Positions 44,986 to 55,169 of a stretch of DNA of 64,000 nt are shown here, piece by piece. Under the pieces are notes generated by a model. That model saw nothing but the letters and a program-made list of their open reading frames with translations, was not told where the DNA came from and searched no databases. Within the stretch, counting starts at the first letter, position 1. Each line of letters opens with the position of its first letter. The DNA is from Protopterus annectens (Eukaryota; Chordata; Ceratodontiformes; Protopteridae): positions 1,206,621,327 through 1,206,685,326 of the forward strand of contig NC_056727.1 of the NCBI RefSeq assembly GCF_019279795.1. Reading direction: 5' to 3'. The translations under genes and the position numbers were made by a program.

Positions 44986-46666
44986 TTACCATGGGGACCC
45001 TTCCCTGTCATCAAAATCCGTATATTCAGTCAATGACTTCTCAGTGGAGTCCATGTGTTTCCACTTACATAATGCTCTGTGGGGTGCTTCCTCAGTGGGA
45101 GGTTCTGGGAAAGACTGCAAAGAGGGGGTCTCCTGAGGAGGAGAGACCTGAGGCTCTTGTGCCCAGTGTCTGGGAGTTGAAGCTTGTGGCAGTTGCGGCA
45201 CAGTGGGGGAGATGACTCCAACAAATGAGCTTTGCCAGTAGAGGCAAGCATCCTCTCCATGGCCTGGAAGGCTGGCCCACCCAAGGAGGGATAGGAGCCT
45301 GGAACCGAGCACGACAACCTTGGAACCGGGGTCACACACCACCCCCAGACCAGGAGTCTCAAGAAGACTGTGAACCATAAGAGAGAGAGAGCATCCCTGG
45401 AAGGTGCCATAGAAAAAATTGGCATGGAGCCAGGAATGCCCTCCCCAATGGCACAGCCACTGACCTAAGAAGATCTCTATGCCCAGTGCACCGAGGGTCA
45501 CAAGGATGATTCTGGTTCCAAAGTCAGATCCACTATTGGAGTCAGAGGGAGGGAAGCTGCTGTTGGAGTAATAGGCTTCAAGACTTGAGTGGAAGTCGAA
45601 GGAGGAGTATACGTTGGGGTTTGAGGCAAAATATGCTCACCTGAGTGAGGGAATTTGGACTCTGATGGTTGAGAGAGACTTCTGGCCAAAAGCAACTGAT
45701 CAACAAACTGCAACACATCCTGCTCAGAAAGACTCCTGGTTGACCTCATGGAGAAGGCGGATGGCGATTCTGGCTTTTCCAGGAAAGGACTATGCTGACT
45801 GCTTGCAAAAGGATCCAATGAAGGGTCCTTGCTAATTAAATGGGTGCAGAACTCAGAGCTGGGGAAGTCTACACCAAATAAAATGGTGTGGAAAAAGTCT
45901 GCACCAAAGATGTCAGCACCGTGGTAGTTGAAGGTGTCTGCACCGTAAAGGCAAAGGTCTGCCCCGAAAGGTACAGTGCCATAGTGGAAAGTGTCTGCAT
46001 TGACAATAAGGATGGTGCCGAGAAGCACTGCACCAAAGTATATGTCAGTGCCGAAAAAGTCTGCACCATGGAGTACAGAAGAGTCATACTTGGAGCTGAA
46101 GGTGACTGTACCAACGGTGCTGAAAGTGACTGAACCTGCATTGTTGGTGCTGTTAGGGGTTACGACAGAACTGTCAGAACTGTAGTTGTCTACACTGGGA
46201 ACTCCAGTACTGATATCAATAAAAGAGAAATGGCTGTAGTCAGGATCATTTGGGGTGGTGCCGAACCTGGAGCCGACAGGGTCACAGGTGGCAACGCTGG
46301 AGTAGTAATCAATTTCACCTTCTTGTGAGTCAACTCTCTACAATCTCCAGAGGGAGAAGAAGGGAGTGACTTTGATGAAGAAGAGGAAGAATGCCTTTTG
46401 CTGGGTTTAACAGGTGGGGTTGAGCCCTCCAACCCAGAAATAGCCTCAGAGAAAAGAGTCTTGAGGAGACCTTTCAAAATTAACTTATTTTTCCTCTCAT
46501 TGAGAGTCCTGGTAGAGAAATTTTTACAGATCCCACACAGAGGATCTACAGTCAAGTGGAAGACATTAAGACGGTAGACACATAAGTCATGGACATCGGA
46601 AAGTGGTAACTTATGGCTGCAATCCTTATACTGCTTGAAACCAATGGAACTTTTCTTATCCGACAT
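44986..46666 (-). pseudogene. gag: DIRS gag
   Basis: The likely start is ATG 46666-46664 (MSDKKSSIGFKQYKDCSHKL). A His/Cys-rich cluster follows (DVHDLCVYRLNVFHLTVDPLC, quoted to DVHDLCVYRL, then CGIC). A Ser/Pro-rich middle includes a region of GAD-type short repeats (45885-46070). The C-terminal part (45500-44986) is Pro-rich. Several frame changes occur. The cluster near the N-terminus and the length (about 550 codons) are usual for vertebrate DIRS gag. Confidence 0.75.
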
Positions 46667-46954
46667 AGCTGTTGTGGAAAAGAAGCACAGTAGCAAAAGG
46701 AAGAATAACGGCTACCCAAGAAAAGAGTAAAAGAAGAAAAAGGATTACCAATGATGGTAATGGAGAATTACCACAAGGTAAGAAAAGATGGTAATAAAGG
46801 GAACAGACTAAAAGGAGAGAGTCTAAAGTGTGTGATAGGGTAGGAAAATATTAGAATAAACTTTTGAGAACATTTAGAGTAATAACAATATATATAAACT
46901 GTCAAAAAATTTGACAGCTGAGAGAGTGGCTTGACACAGCTGTTCAGCAATGTG

Positions 46955-47110
46955 GCAAATGAGATCTGAGGTAACAGGGAGCAGAGCATTCTGGGTAGGA
47001 CCTTAGCTCGAGAGTTTTTAGCTGACACAAGCTTGATATTGGCCAGCTCAGTTCCAAGGACGGAACCAATAACCCATCAATAAGGAATGAACGAAGATTA
47101 ACAACATCAG
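46955..47110. repeat. DIRS inverted terminal repeat, right
   Basis: It is the inverted partner of 40811-40966. It starts inside at about GAGATCTGAGGTAACAGGG and ends in AACATCAG, where Harbinger sequence resumes with ATGTAACAG. Confidence 0.88.
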
Positions 47111-47444
47111 ATGTAACAGTTCTACCCTATAGTGCACTACCCTGAAATACTGGGTGCCATCGATTGCACTCATGTGCACATCAAGGCATGACCTGCTGAG
47201 CAGTGTACAATCTACATTAACCACAAGGGATATCACTCCATCAACTGCCAAGTCATGTGCAATGCCCAGGCAATAATCTTAAATGTGTGTGTGTTGGCAA
47301 TCCTGACAGTTATCATGACTCTTCATATCTGGTACACATCACAGCTGTATCAGATGTTTGCTAGGGGAGACATCCCACAGGGCCATTTACTGCTGGCTAT
47401 GCACTGGAACCATGGATGATAGCACTCAGTAGAAGTGCACACAC

Positions 47445-47524
<80 letters not shown>

Positions 47525-47875
47525 GAATGCCATGATGAGGCACACACTCAAACTAGAAACATCATAGAACATGTGTTTGAGCTGCTGAAGTCACGGTTAC
47601 AGTGCCTAGATATATCTGGTGGAACCCTGCTGTATAATTCAGAGACATGTGCACAAGTCTTCACAGTATGTGCCATGTTACACAATCTGATCTTGTGGAA
47701 ACAGCTGCAGCAGAATCAGCTAGGGGAAGGGACACACAACTCCCCACCAACACCTAGGTCACCACAGCCACAGTCAGAGGAGGGCTCAGAGGAGGAACCA
47801 CCAGCTGCTGTGCCTGCAGGCAGACATGGGCATGCTCTGTATGCCCTTGCTTTGGCTAAAAGACACATTAACTGA
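47111..47875 (+). pseudogene. PIF/Harbinger transposase, 3' part (catalytic core)
   Basis: It resumes after the DIRS element: FYPIVHYPEILGAIDCTHVH (first catalytic Asp near 47165), NHKGYHSINCQVMC, a degraded second-Asp region, LYQMFARGDIPQGHLLL. After a (CA)n tract it continues with DEAHTQTRNIIEHVFELLKS (catalytic Glu), GGTLLYNSETCAQVFTVCAM and LHNLILWK, ending with a Pro/Glu-rich tail and a stop at 47875. The microsatellite (47439-47520) replaced codons between the second Asp and the Glu. The order and motifs are those of HARBI1-like nucleases. Confidence 0.9.
47439..47520. repeat. (CA)n microsatellite inside the Harbinger transposase
   Basis: About 40 CA units lie between codons for YALEPWM-like and DEAHTQTRN segments of the transposase. 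Confidence 0.95.
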
Positions 47876-50074
47876 CCACCTAGGTACCTAATACCTTTCT
47901 CCTACTATCACACACAGTAAAATTGATACCAGGCAACTCACACAACTTATACTTCCCCATGTACTGGCTGTGTACTCCTTGCATCAGATGCAGTCATCCA
48001 TGCATCCACTGCTGCATTTGCAAGGTAAGTCCTGAACCTATAATGTAGTTTTTGAATGATATTATGGCATATCCTGGTATTTAGTAGGTTGGAACACTAA
48101 GTCAGTAAATAGTGTCATGAATTTGTGCAAAAAGTATTTTAACATGTGACAGCAGAGAGACCTTTACTTTACTCATATGTGTCCATTAGTAAGTACTAGG
48201 CCTCAGGGGTCAAAGATTCACACAGTCCCACCTCTGTATACTGATGCTGACTACATGGCCTTATTTTTGCACCATACCTTTGTACTAGAAAGTCCGTAAA
48301 GAGAGAAGTTAGACTGTACAGATACACAGAGCATTCTGGGTAGGACCTTGATTGCAGTTTCTGACTTCACAACCCTTCCCAAGATCAAACAACAGGCAGG
48401 GAGCAGAACAAGGAGAGTAACAGGATCATCACATCCTTGTTTGTGCTACAGCAGTATCAACGTCGCTTACCCACAAAAATACAGGCTATGCTTGTTTGTG
48501 ACATAACAGTACATGAGCTCCCCTCAAGAGCAGTGTAGCCTTGCTTGTGTCTTAACAGTAACTCAGCAATGGTCCCCCAAATGAACAGCATATAGCTGTT
48601 TGTACCATCCAAGCTGGCCTTCACTTGCTGGCAAATGCATATCATATAACTCCCAGTTAATATTCGCACACATTTTAAGGCCAAGGATATTGAATGCCTT
48701 ACACACTTGAATGTCTCACAGTGCTATTCAGGTAACTGATGAAACACCAAGACACACAGACAAGTAATTCAAAGCTATATATTTGTATATTAAATCCTAA
48801 CAGGTTGTGTGATCAGTAAGTGCACTACGTGAAAATGTAATAAAGAGAGTTAAAAGTACAAGTAACAGCTGAAGATCTCATACCATTGTACATTCCAATG
48901 CATTTGTTTGTATGAACAATGACTTCATTTCTTTGCTGCAAAGCTGTTTCTGTGGCAAAGAGAGCTAAGGCATCCATCATGTTTTCTGAATCTGCAGTGG
49001 TGTGAGAGTTCAAATCCTGAACTATGTAGAACTATCTGATGTGTAGTATAATTTTGTAGTGTGTATGTCATACCTTGCTTTTACTCAGTTCACGTATATC
49101 TTTCCATTATTTTCCTACTTTTCTTTTTTTTTATTCCACTGTTTTCACCATGCCCCACATAGCACAAACAAATTATTGCAGGTCTGGCTGTGCTTATGTG
49201 GCTCACACGCAGCATGGCATTGCTAACACTGGACTAACTGGGAAGCAGACAGGCAGAGATAGAAACTGGATACACTTGATAAGTGCTTTTGGCCATTGTG
49301 AAAACCCCTCATGGAGTAACTGTCACACATTAGCAATGTGGCTCGCATTTGCTCACTACTTACCTATGCACAAACAGCTGTATCTTGCATGCTAACACAC
49401 TTAGTTATCCATAGCACAAATCTGCTGCCCAATGGACACTTTGCAACTGTTTAGATACTTGTAGAATGTTCTGATTTTGGCATCACAGTTTTGCCCTGCT
49501 CCTCATAAAAAGTTTGTTTTCTGGCAAATAATTTGAAAATACTTGACTATTGAAGCCAGAAAATAATGACAGACATTTGAATTTCAAAACTCCTACCCCT
49601 CAGACAATTCACATGAATGCGAAATATGTTATTTTATCAACTGTATACGTTTGCAAGAGCAGTATGTAAAATGTGCCCCTATGTTTGGTCCTTTTTCAAC
49701 CCAATATATATATGACTTTGTCCAGATGGTTGAGAGGTATACCCCAATGTGTGTGGAAATGTAGATATGATGCTGTCTGATTTCAGTTCATGTGTTGACT
49801 ACACACCTACAAGCATTACAACCCTGGGGTCTCAGTTTATTTTTTACACACATATATCAACCATATGACAAAGTGTAATTTATAATGCTGTCTGCTCCCT
49901 CATTGACAGTGCCAGTTGGTGGTGCTCACAACTTTGCTCTATTAAACTTAAACATCCAGATATGCTCAGTAAGGGTACTTGTGTTGTTATACAGCTAGGC
50001 TTCTATGTTGCCTAGTGCTATTAGCCTGTTAGCCTTATATGACACTATGATCCTATGTGCCTATGCAAGCCTCC
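47876..50074. other. Harbinger copy 1, downstream part (paralogous to 55296-58100)
   Basis: Segments 47985-48300, 48560-49000, 49130-49350 and 49440-49850 each match, in order, 55296-55580, 55690-56120, 56170-56400 and 57690-58100. It includes a splice donor-like TTGCAAG|GTAAGTCC at about 48006, also present at 55318. The Myb exon present at 57180 in the other copy is missing here. No intact coding region is seen. Confidence 0.65.
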
Positions 50075-50232
50075 CAGGCTGTTGTTCCTCACATGGCCTA
50101 CTGATGTAATCTACTACAAGTTCACCTGCACTCGTGCATAAGTCAGACTTGTTCTGTGGCACATGCACTAAGTACTATTTTCCATAGTCTGTGCACTGAG
50201 ATAAGTAGGGGTTCTGTTCTCATCTCAGTTGA

Positions 50233-50315
<83 letters not shown>

Positions 50316-51359
50316 TGTATGTGCTTCTAGCCAGCAGAATAGAAGTGCTATCCTACAGTTAATTCTACAGTGGCATGTGCTGATATTATTTTGGATAGCT
50401 GATCATCTCTACACAGTCATTCCATAGTGGCCTCCCAGGCTGTTGTCTCCCACAAAGCCTTCTGATTTCATCTGCTATAAGTTCACCTGCACTCAAGTAT
50501 AAGTCAGGCTTGTTCTGTGGTGCATGTATTAAGTACTGTGTTCAGTGGTCTGTGTACTTAGATAGGCAGGGTTTCTGTTCTCACTTCAGTTAACTCTGTG
50601 TGTGTGTCTCTAGTCAGCAGACTAGAAGTGCTATCCTTCAGTTACTTCTCCAATGGCATGGTTTGCTATTTTTGGATAGTTGCTTATCCCTACACACTCA
50701 TTCCTCATGGCCTGTTGTCTCCCACAGGGCCTGCTGATGCCATCAACTATAAGTTCACCTGCACTTCTATGTAAGTCAGACTTGTTCCATGGTGCATGCA
50801 TTAATTACTGTGTTCTGTAGCCTGTGCACTTAGATAGGGGTAGGGGTTCTAATCTCACTGCAGTGAATTGAGTGTGTGTGATTCTAGGCAGCAGAGTATA
50901 AGTGGTATCCAACAGTTACCTCTCCAATGGTACAGCTGGCCATTTTTTTGATAGCTGCTCATCCCTACACAGTCATTCCATACTGGCCTCCCAAGCTGTT
51001 GTCCCCCACAGGGCCTGCTGATGTCATCTACTATAAGTTCACCTGCAATCATATGTAAGTCAGACTTGTTCTCTGGCACATGCGTTAAGTACTATGTTCT
51101 GTAGTCTGTGTACTTAGATAGGTAGGGGTACTATTCTGACTGCAGTCAATTGTGAGTGAGCTGTAACTTGATATTACAGTGTGCATTTTACACCAGCAAG
51201 TGGGACACTGTTATATTCTCCTCAACAGACACTGCTGATGTCATCAGCTATAAAGTGTTATCTGACACACTCCAAATCAGCCTTGTGCTGTGGTGCTTGC
51301 ATAAAGTATTGAGTTCTGTAGTTTGTGTACTTAGACAGGGGTTCTATTCTCACTGCAGT

Positions 51360-51443
<84 letters not shown>

Positions 51444-51545
51444 CTGTAACTTGAGATTACAGAGAGCATTTTACACCAGCAGGTAAAACACTGTTATCCC
51501 CATATGCTCAGCAGACAATGCTAATGTCATCGGCTATTATCAGAG
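50075..51545. repeat. Tandem satellite, about 275-bp unit, five copies
   Basis: The word AAGTTCACCTGC or a relative recurs at 50119, 50479, 50751, 51034 and 51252, each within the same context (CTGATGTCATC..CTATAAG.. AAGTCAGACTTGTTC.. TTAAGTACT.. CTTAGATAGG). Units are about 270-285 bp where no (GT)n run expands them. Two units carry long (GT)n tracts (50233-50313, 51364-51441) at the same internal position, where the others have only a few GT. Confidence 0.85.
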
Positions 51546-52120
51546 TACTGTATATGTATGTATCTCACTAGGGCATGATCAGACAGTGGCCTAGATGTCA
51601 TCATATCATGACATATCAAGACAGAGAAAAGTCACGTGTTTTAATCTGTACAAATACAGAATGGCATGGTTTCTGGGCTCTGTGTTAGTTTGATGAGAAA
51701 GCCCCATAGGGTGCCCTGCAGATGCATGTTTCTGTTGAGCTACATGCAACAGAGAGCATGGTACTGTACTGTTCTGATGAGATTATACTACAGTGCTGTC
51801 ATGTAATCCAGAGATCTGAATGTGATGGCCTGAATTATGATGTGCACCATACATTTGTAATGGAAAATCATTAAAGAGTAGAGTTAGAAAGTAATGAGAC
51901 ACATTGCAGTTGTTGACTTCACAACACTTACAAGAGAACATACTATAAAGTAGCAAAATTATGGTGCTATCCATTGTACACCTTGGCAAGGCAAATACAA
52001 TTCACAGGTACAATTAACATTTAAACAACACAAATGTAGATATACTAAGCAATAATGTAGCTAAGCACCCTGTGAATCAGATACAAAGCTTTAGTTTCCC
52101 TAAATGCAAAAGACAGAAAT
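51546..52120. other. Harbinger-related block, diverged
   Basis: Bases 51835-51940 resemble 48255-48375 (TGCACCATAC, GTTGACTTCACAAC). There is no coding content. Confidence 0.45.
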
Positions 52121-52307
52121 CAGCAAAGCCCTGAGTCAGAATTCAAAAATGTAGTTTTTAGCGTAGTTAAAACTTTAATAGTTGCTATTCATCACAAAGA
52201 CTTCCCCAAAGGAAGTTGTTGTGATGAATAGTGACTATTAAAGTTTTAACTACACTTTTAACTACACTAAAAACTACATTTCTGGATTCTGACGCAGTGC
52301 TTTGCTG
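52121..52307. mobile_element. Foldback MITE, 187 bp
   Basis: The whole element is an inverted repeat. CAGCAAAGCCCTGAGTCAGA (52121-52140) pairs with the end (TCTGACGCAGTGCTTTGCTG, 52288-52307), and the arms continue inward (TTTTAGCGTAGTTAAAACTT with its partner near 52230-52275) to a short centre at about 52205-52220. No target duplication is clear. It belongs to no family I can name. Confidence 0.8.
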
Positions 52308-52968
52308 GTGGGTTTTTTTTTTTTTCATAGTTCATGGTTACACAGGTGCCTGGAAGTAGCTGTTTTCTTTGGTAAAATAGAGAAATCAGGGATACAGCAG
52401 TTATCACTTGCACAGGATGTGGGGGGGGGGCAGGAGGCCTAGTCTGACAACAAAGGCTGTTGAGTGTGTGCATGTAAGAATGGGGAAACAGACAGGCTGA
52501 ACCATGTATCTGTTGTGTGTGTGTGTCTGTAGGTGTCCTCCATGTGAAAGTGGTGTGTGACAGTGTGCATGAACACAGGCAAGCTCAGTGCTAGCTGTAC
52601 ATCTTGGAAGGATAGACAGGTGTGAGCTGTACATGGTAGAGTTGTCAGTTCATCATTGTCACCCCAACCACAAGACCTGGCTCGGCCAAGAGATGCACTG
52701 GCACCTCCACTCCCAAGGTCAGATGCAGTGCTGCTACCTGACTGTAACTGTTGTCTGCTGGACATGTCATGACCCCATGGCCTGCCATGTCTGGGTGTGG
52801 ACAGCACACTCCCTGATAGTGCAAGGGAAGAACGCTACTACTGGAGCACAATAGGGCACAGCCATGTTGGCTAGGAGCAGATGGTGTGATTGACCTATGC
52901 TCATGTGGACATCCCCCTCCCAGCATACCTATCATCACAGACACTGCATGGTCCATAATATAAACTCC

Positions 52969-54411
52969 TCATTCCATCACAGCCACTTCATGTCCCAACA
53001 TGTCATTCAGCCGATCCACTGAATTGGCTACACAGTGGAGGCAGTCATGGATGTCAGACTTTGCCACATCTAGAACCCTGAGCATTTGTCTGGAGTACCT
53101 TTCAGAACATGCCTGTGCCTCCATGATGGCCCTAAGTATCCATTGACTGACACAGAAAGAGACACCTGCACCAGGTGGAACAGGGAGAGCAGGCCTCATT
53201 CTAGCACCCCTGTCAATTCTCCTGAATGACACTTCACCAGCACTTTGGCTACAGACAGATTCAACAGGCACTGAAGTCATAGTAGTCACACTCCCTTGAT
53301 CAAGTTCCTTGTTCTCAACCTGCCCAATACCTCTGGCCTCAGTGGACTGGGTAGGTGTAGACCTACTGCTTGTGTCCAGGGAAAATGAAGGGGGTCAATG
53401 GATGTCAACCTCTGTGCCAGATTCAAGCTTTGCACCCCCTAACTGTGCCTCAGTTTGGCCACCATCATCACCAGTGTCTGTTGAGACACTGCCATCAGGT
53501 ATCAGAGTGCCCACTCTCCCACTGTCATGCTCACCTGTGATAAAAAGGGAGAAACACAGGAATGCATTAATGCCTGCACTACTGTGCTGCAAGATATGCT
53601 AAAAAAGTGCACTGGTGTCACTAATACAGATAGTACAGCAAAACATAAAACAGGTTTGAGAGGACACATTTTGAGATATCTTGAAATGTATCTACAGTAC
53701 TGACATAAATGTATTAGGCTTACAATCTGCAGAAGGCCTGTGTCTCTGTATTCCTGATGGTCCTGAAATAAGTAAAGCAAGAGGTTATGGCAACAGCATC
53801 AAATTCAACAATAAAATAGGGGTTACAACTCTATAACTGTAGTACCTCAAATGTCAGCATGAATGTGGCTGACAACTTCAAATTGAGTTTCTAACAGTAG
53901 CAATCCTAAATCCACCCCCCAACAAACAAATGACACAGACATATACATTACTAAGTTACTGCACTGTGCCGCAGTATTCTAATTATCATCTAATGAAACA
54001 TACCTGGAAGCTCTTCTTGGAATGCAGGAGTTGCGCCCACATCAAGAATATAATGTGCTATGGATTGCTGGGAGCTGTCCTGGGTGGCAATGTTCACAAG
54101 GAATTCCTCAGTGGTGGTGGGTTGGGGTTCTGCAGCAGGACCTCCACCTGTGACTTGATGATCGCATGCCACTGCAGCTGCATGCCTATGTGTAGCAGTT
54201 ACCATGTCTGTTACTCTGCACCGTACCACCTCTTATGTGAGATTGTGTCACTCAACGGTGTTAATGTTGGCCACTAATTCATCCCAGAGGGTTGTACGCA
54301 CAGCCATATTGTCCCACCGCTGGACAGCAGCACAGCAGCATGTTGCCTTAAGGCATCGATTATCAGATTATTCTCTGCATCTCTAAATGGAGGCCTACAA
54401 AGAGCAGACAT
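52969..54411 (-). pseudogene. Myb/SANT (NAIF1-like) gene of Harbinger, two exons
   Basis: Exon 1 runs 54411-54004 (ATG 54411-54409, MSALCRPPFRDAENNLIID, then a Myb-like region with LWDELVAN in a shifted frame). Its donor is CCAG|GTATG at 54004/54003. The intron ends in TTTATCACAG, and exon 2 runs 53534-52969, phase-compatible across the junction (ELP-GEHDSGRV). Exon 2 has one in-frame stop, then a C-terminal helical part (SERYSRQMLRVLDVAKSDIHD, quoted in part) ending HEVAVME. Such Myb-like proteins carry the Harbinger transposase to the nucleus and to the transposon ends. One frameshift and stops suggest a pseudogene. Confidence 0.72.
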
Positions 54412-55169
54412 ATTGTGTCCTACAAGAGAAAACAATGATAATACATGAGGATCACATAACTACAACTTAACTGTTTACTGATAAAGCAGTAAAGGAAAGC
54501 TATCAGAATTCCCTCCTAGATAAACATGAAGGAGTCTGCATATTTCTAAAAATAACAAAATGGAGGATACAAAACAGGGAGACTAACAAGAGAAACATAT
54601 CCTTCTTTGTGCCATGGCAGTAAGTATAATATGGTCACACACCCCAAACACTGTAGTCTAGTGAGTGCCTTAGCACTAACTCATTTGTTCCCCCCAAACA
54701 AAATAACAGGCTAAGAACCCATTGTGCTAACAAAACATCTTTGAGATGCGAAAAGTGCTATCAAAGGACCTGTCCATGTAACATGTGTTCATATTTATAA
54801 CACAGCATTCCCTTTTCAGGTGTTCTCAGTGCTGTGTACCTGTGAAATGGTTTGACAACCAAGGCCGTGCCATCATTATTCTTCTAAGTAATGCATACAG
54901 ATTAAAGTGCGAAAGCCATTACTTCACATTTATTCTTAACTACATTCCAGCATATGCAATATGTAGATAACAAAATGGGAACATACCACATACCTGCTGG
55001 AGTGCAATAGTCCTCTGTAGAGAAATACTATGAAGAAATATGGTTGTCTTAGTGAGTTGAGCAATGTACTAACTCTCCTCAACATCAGTATGGCTAGCTA
55101 CACATTTGTCTTTTTATAATGGAGTACATTATTAATGGATTGCATCTGTCCTAGTCTGTGTTCCAGAGA
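54412..55169. other. Upstream region of the Myb gene, unassigned
   Basis: No coding region is supported. Some words resemble 48390-48560 (TTTGTGC..CAGCAGTA, ACTCA..TGGTCCCCC), which suggests further Harbinger sequence. Confidence 0.35.

Larger units (their letters stand above)
40777..47110 (-). mobile_element. DIRS-type retroelement C, full length with ITRs and ICR, inserted in Harbinger
   Basis: The coding order on the minus strand is gag (46666-44986), RT and RNase H (44272-42382) and tyrosine recombinase (about 41960-41160). Inverted terminal repeats lie at 40777-40966 and 46955-47110, and an internal complementary region (41070-41170) matches both outer ends, the defining DIRS architecture. 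There is no target duplication, as expected of recombinase integration. An AT dinucleotide at each edge lets the Harbinger frame be rejoined. The copy has stops in RT, and the recombinase lacks its C-terminal catalytic part. Confidence 0.9.

Noticed and set aside
47435..47875. A seemingly intact 146-codon gene beginning with His-Thr repeats
   Set aside because: The His-Thr start is the (CA)n run. The rest is the 3' end of the interrupted Harbinger transposase.
48331..48420. A second DIRS insertion in the Harbinger region
   Set aside because: Only 23 nt match the DIRS ITR exactly. The flanks are Harbinger sequence and no coding part is present. It is reported instead as a short patch.
50233..50427. 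A 64-codon open frame starting with Met and Cys-Val repeats
   Set aside because: It is a translation of the (GT)n tract of the satellite.
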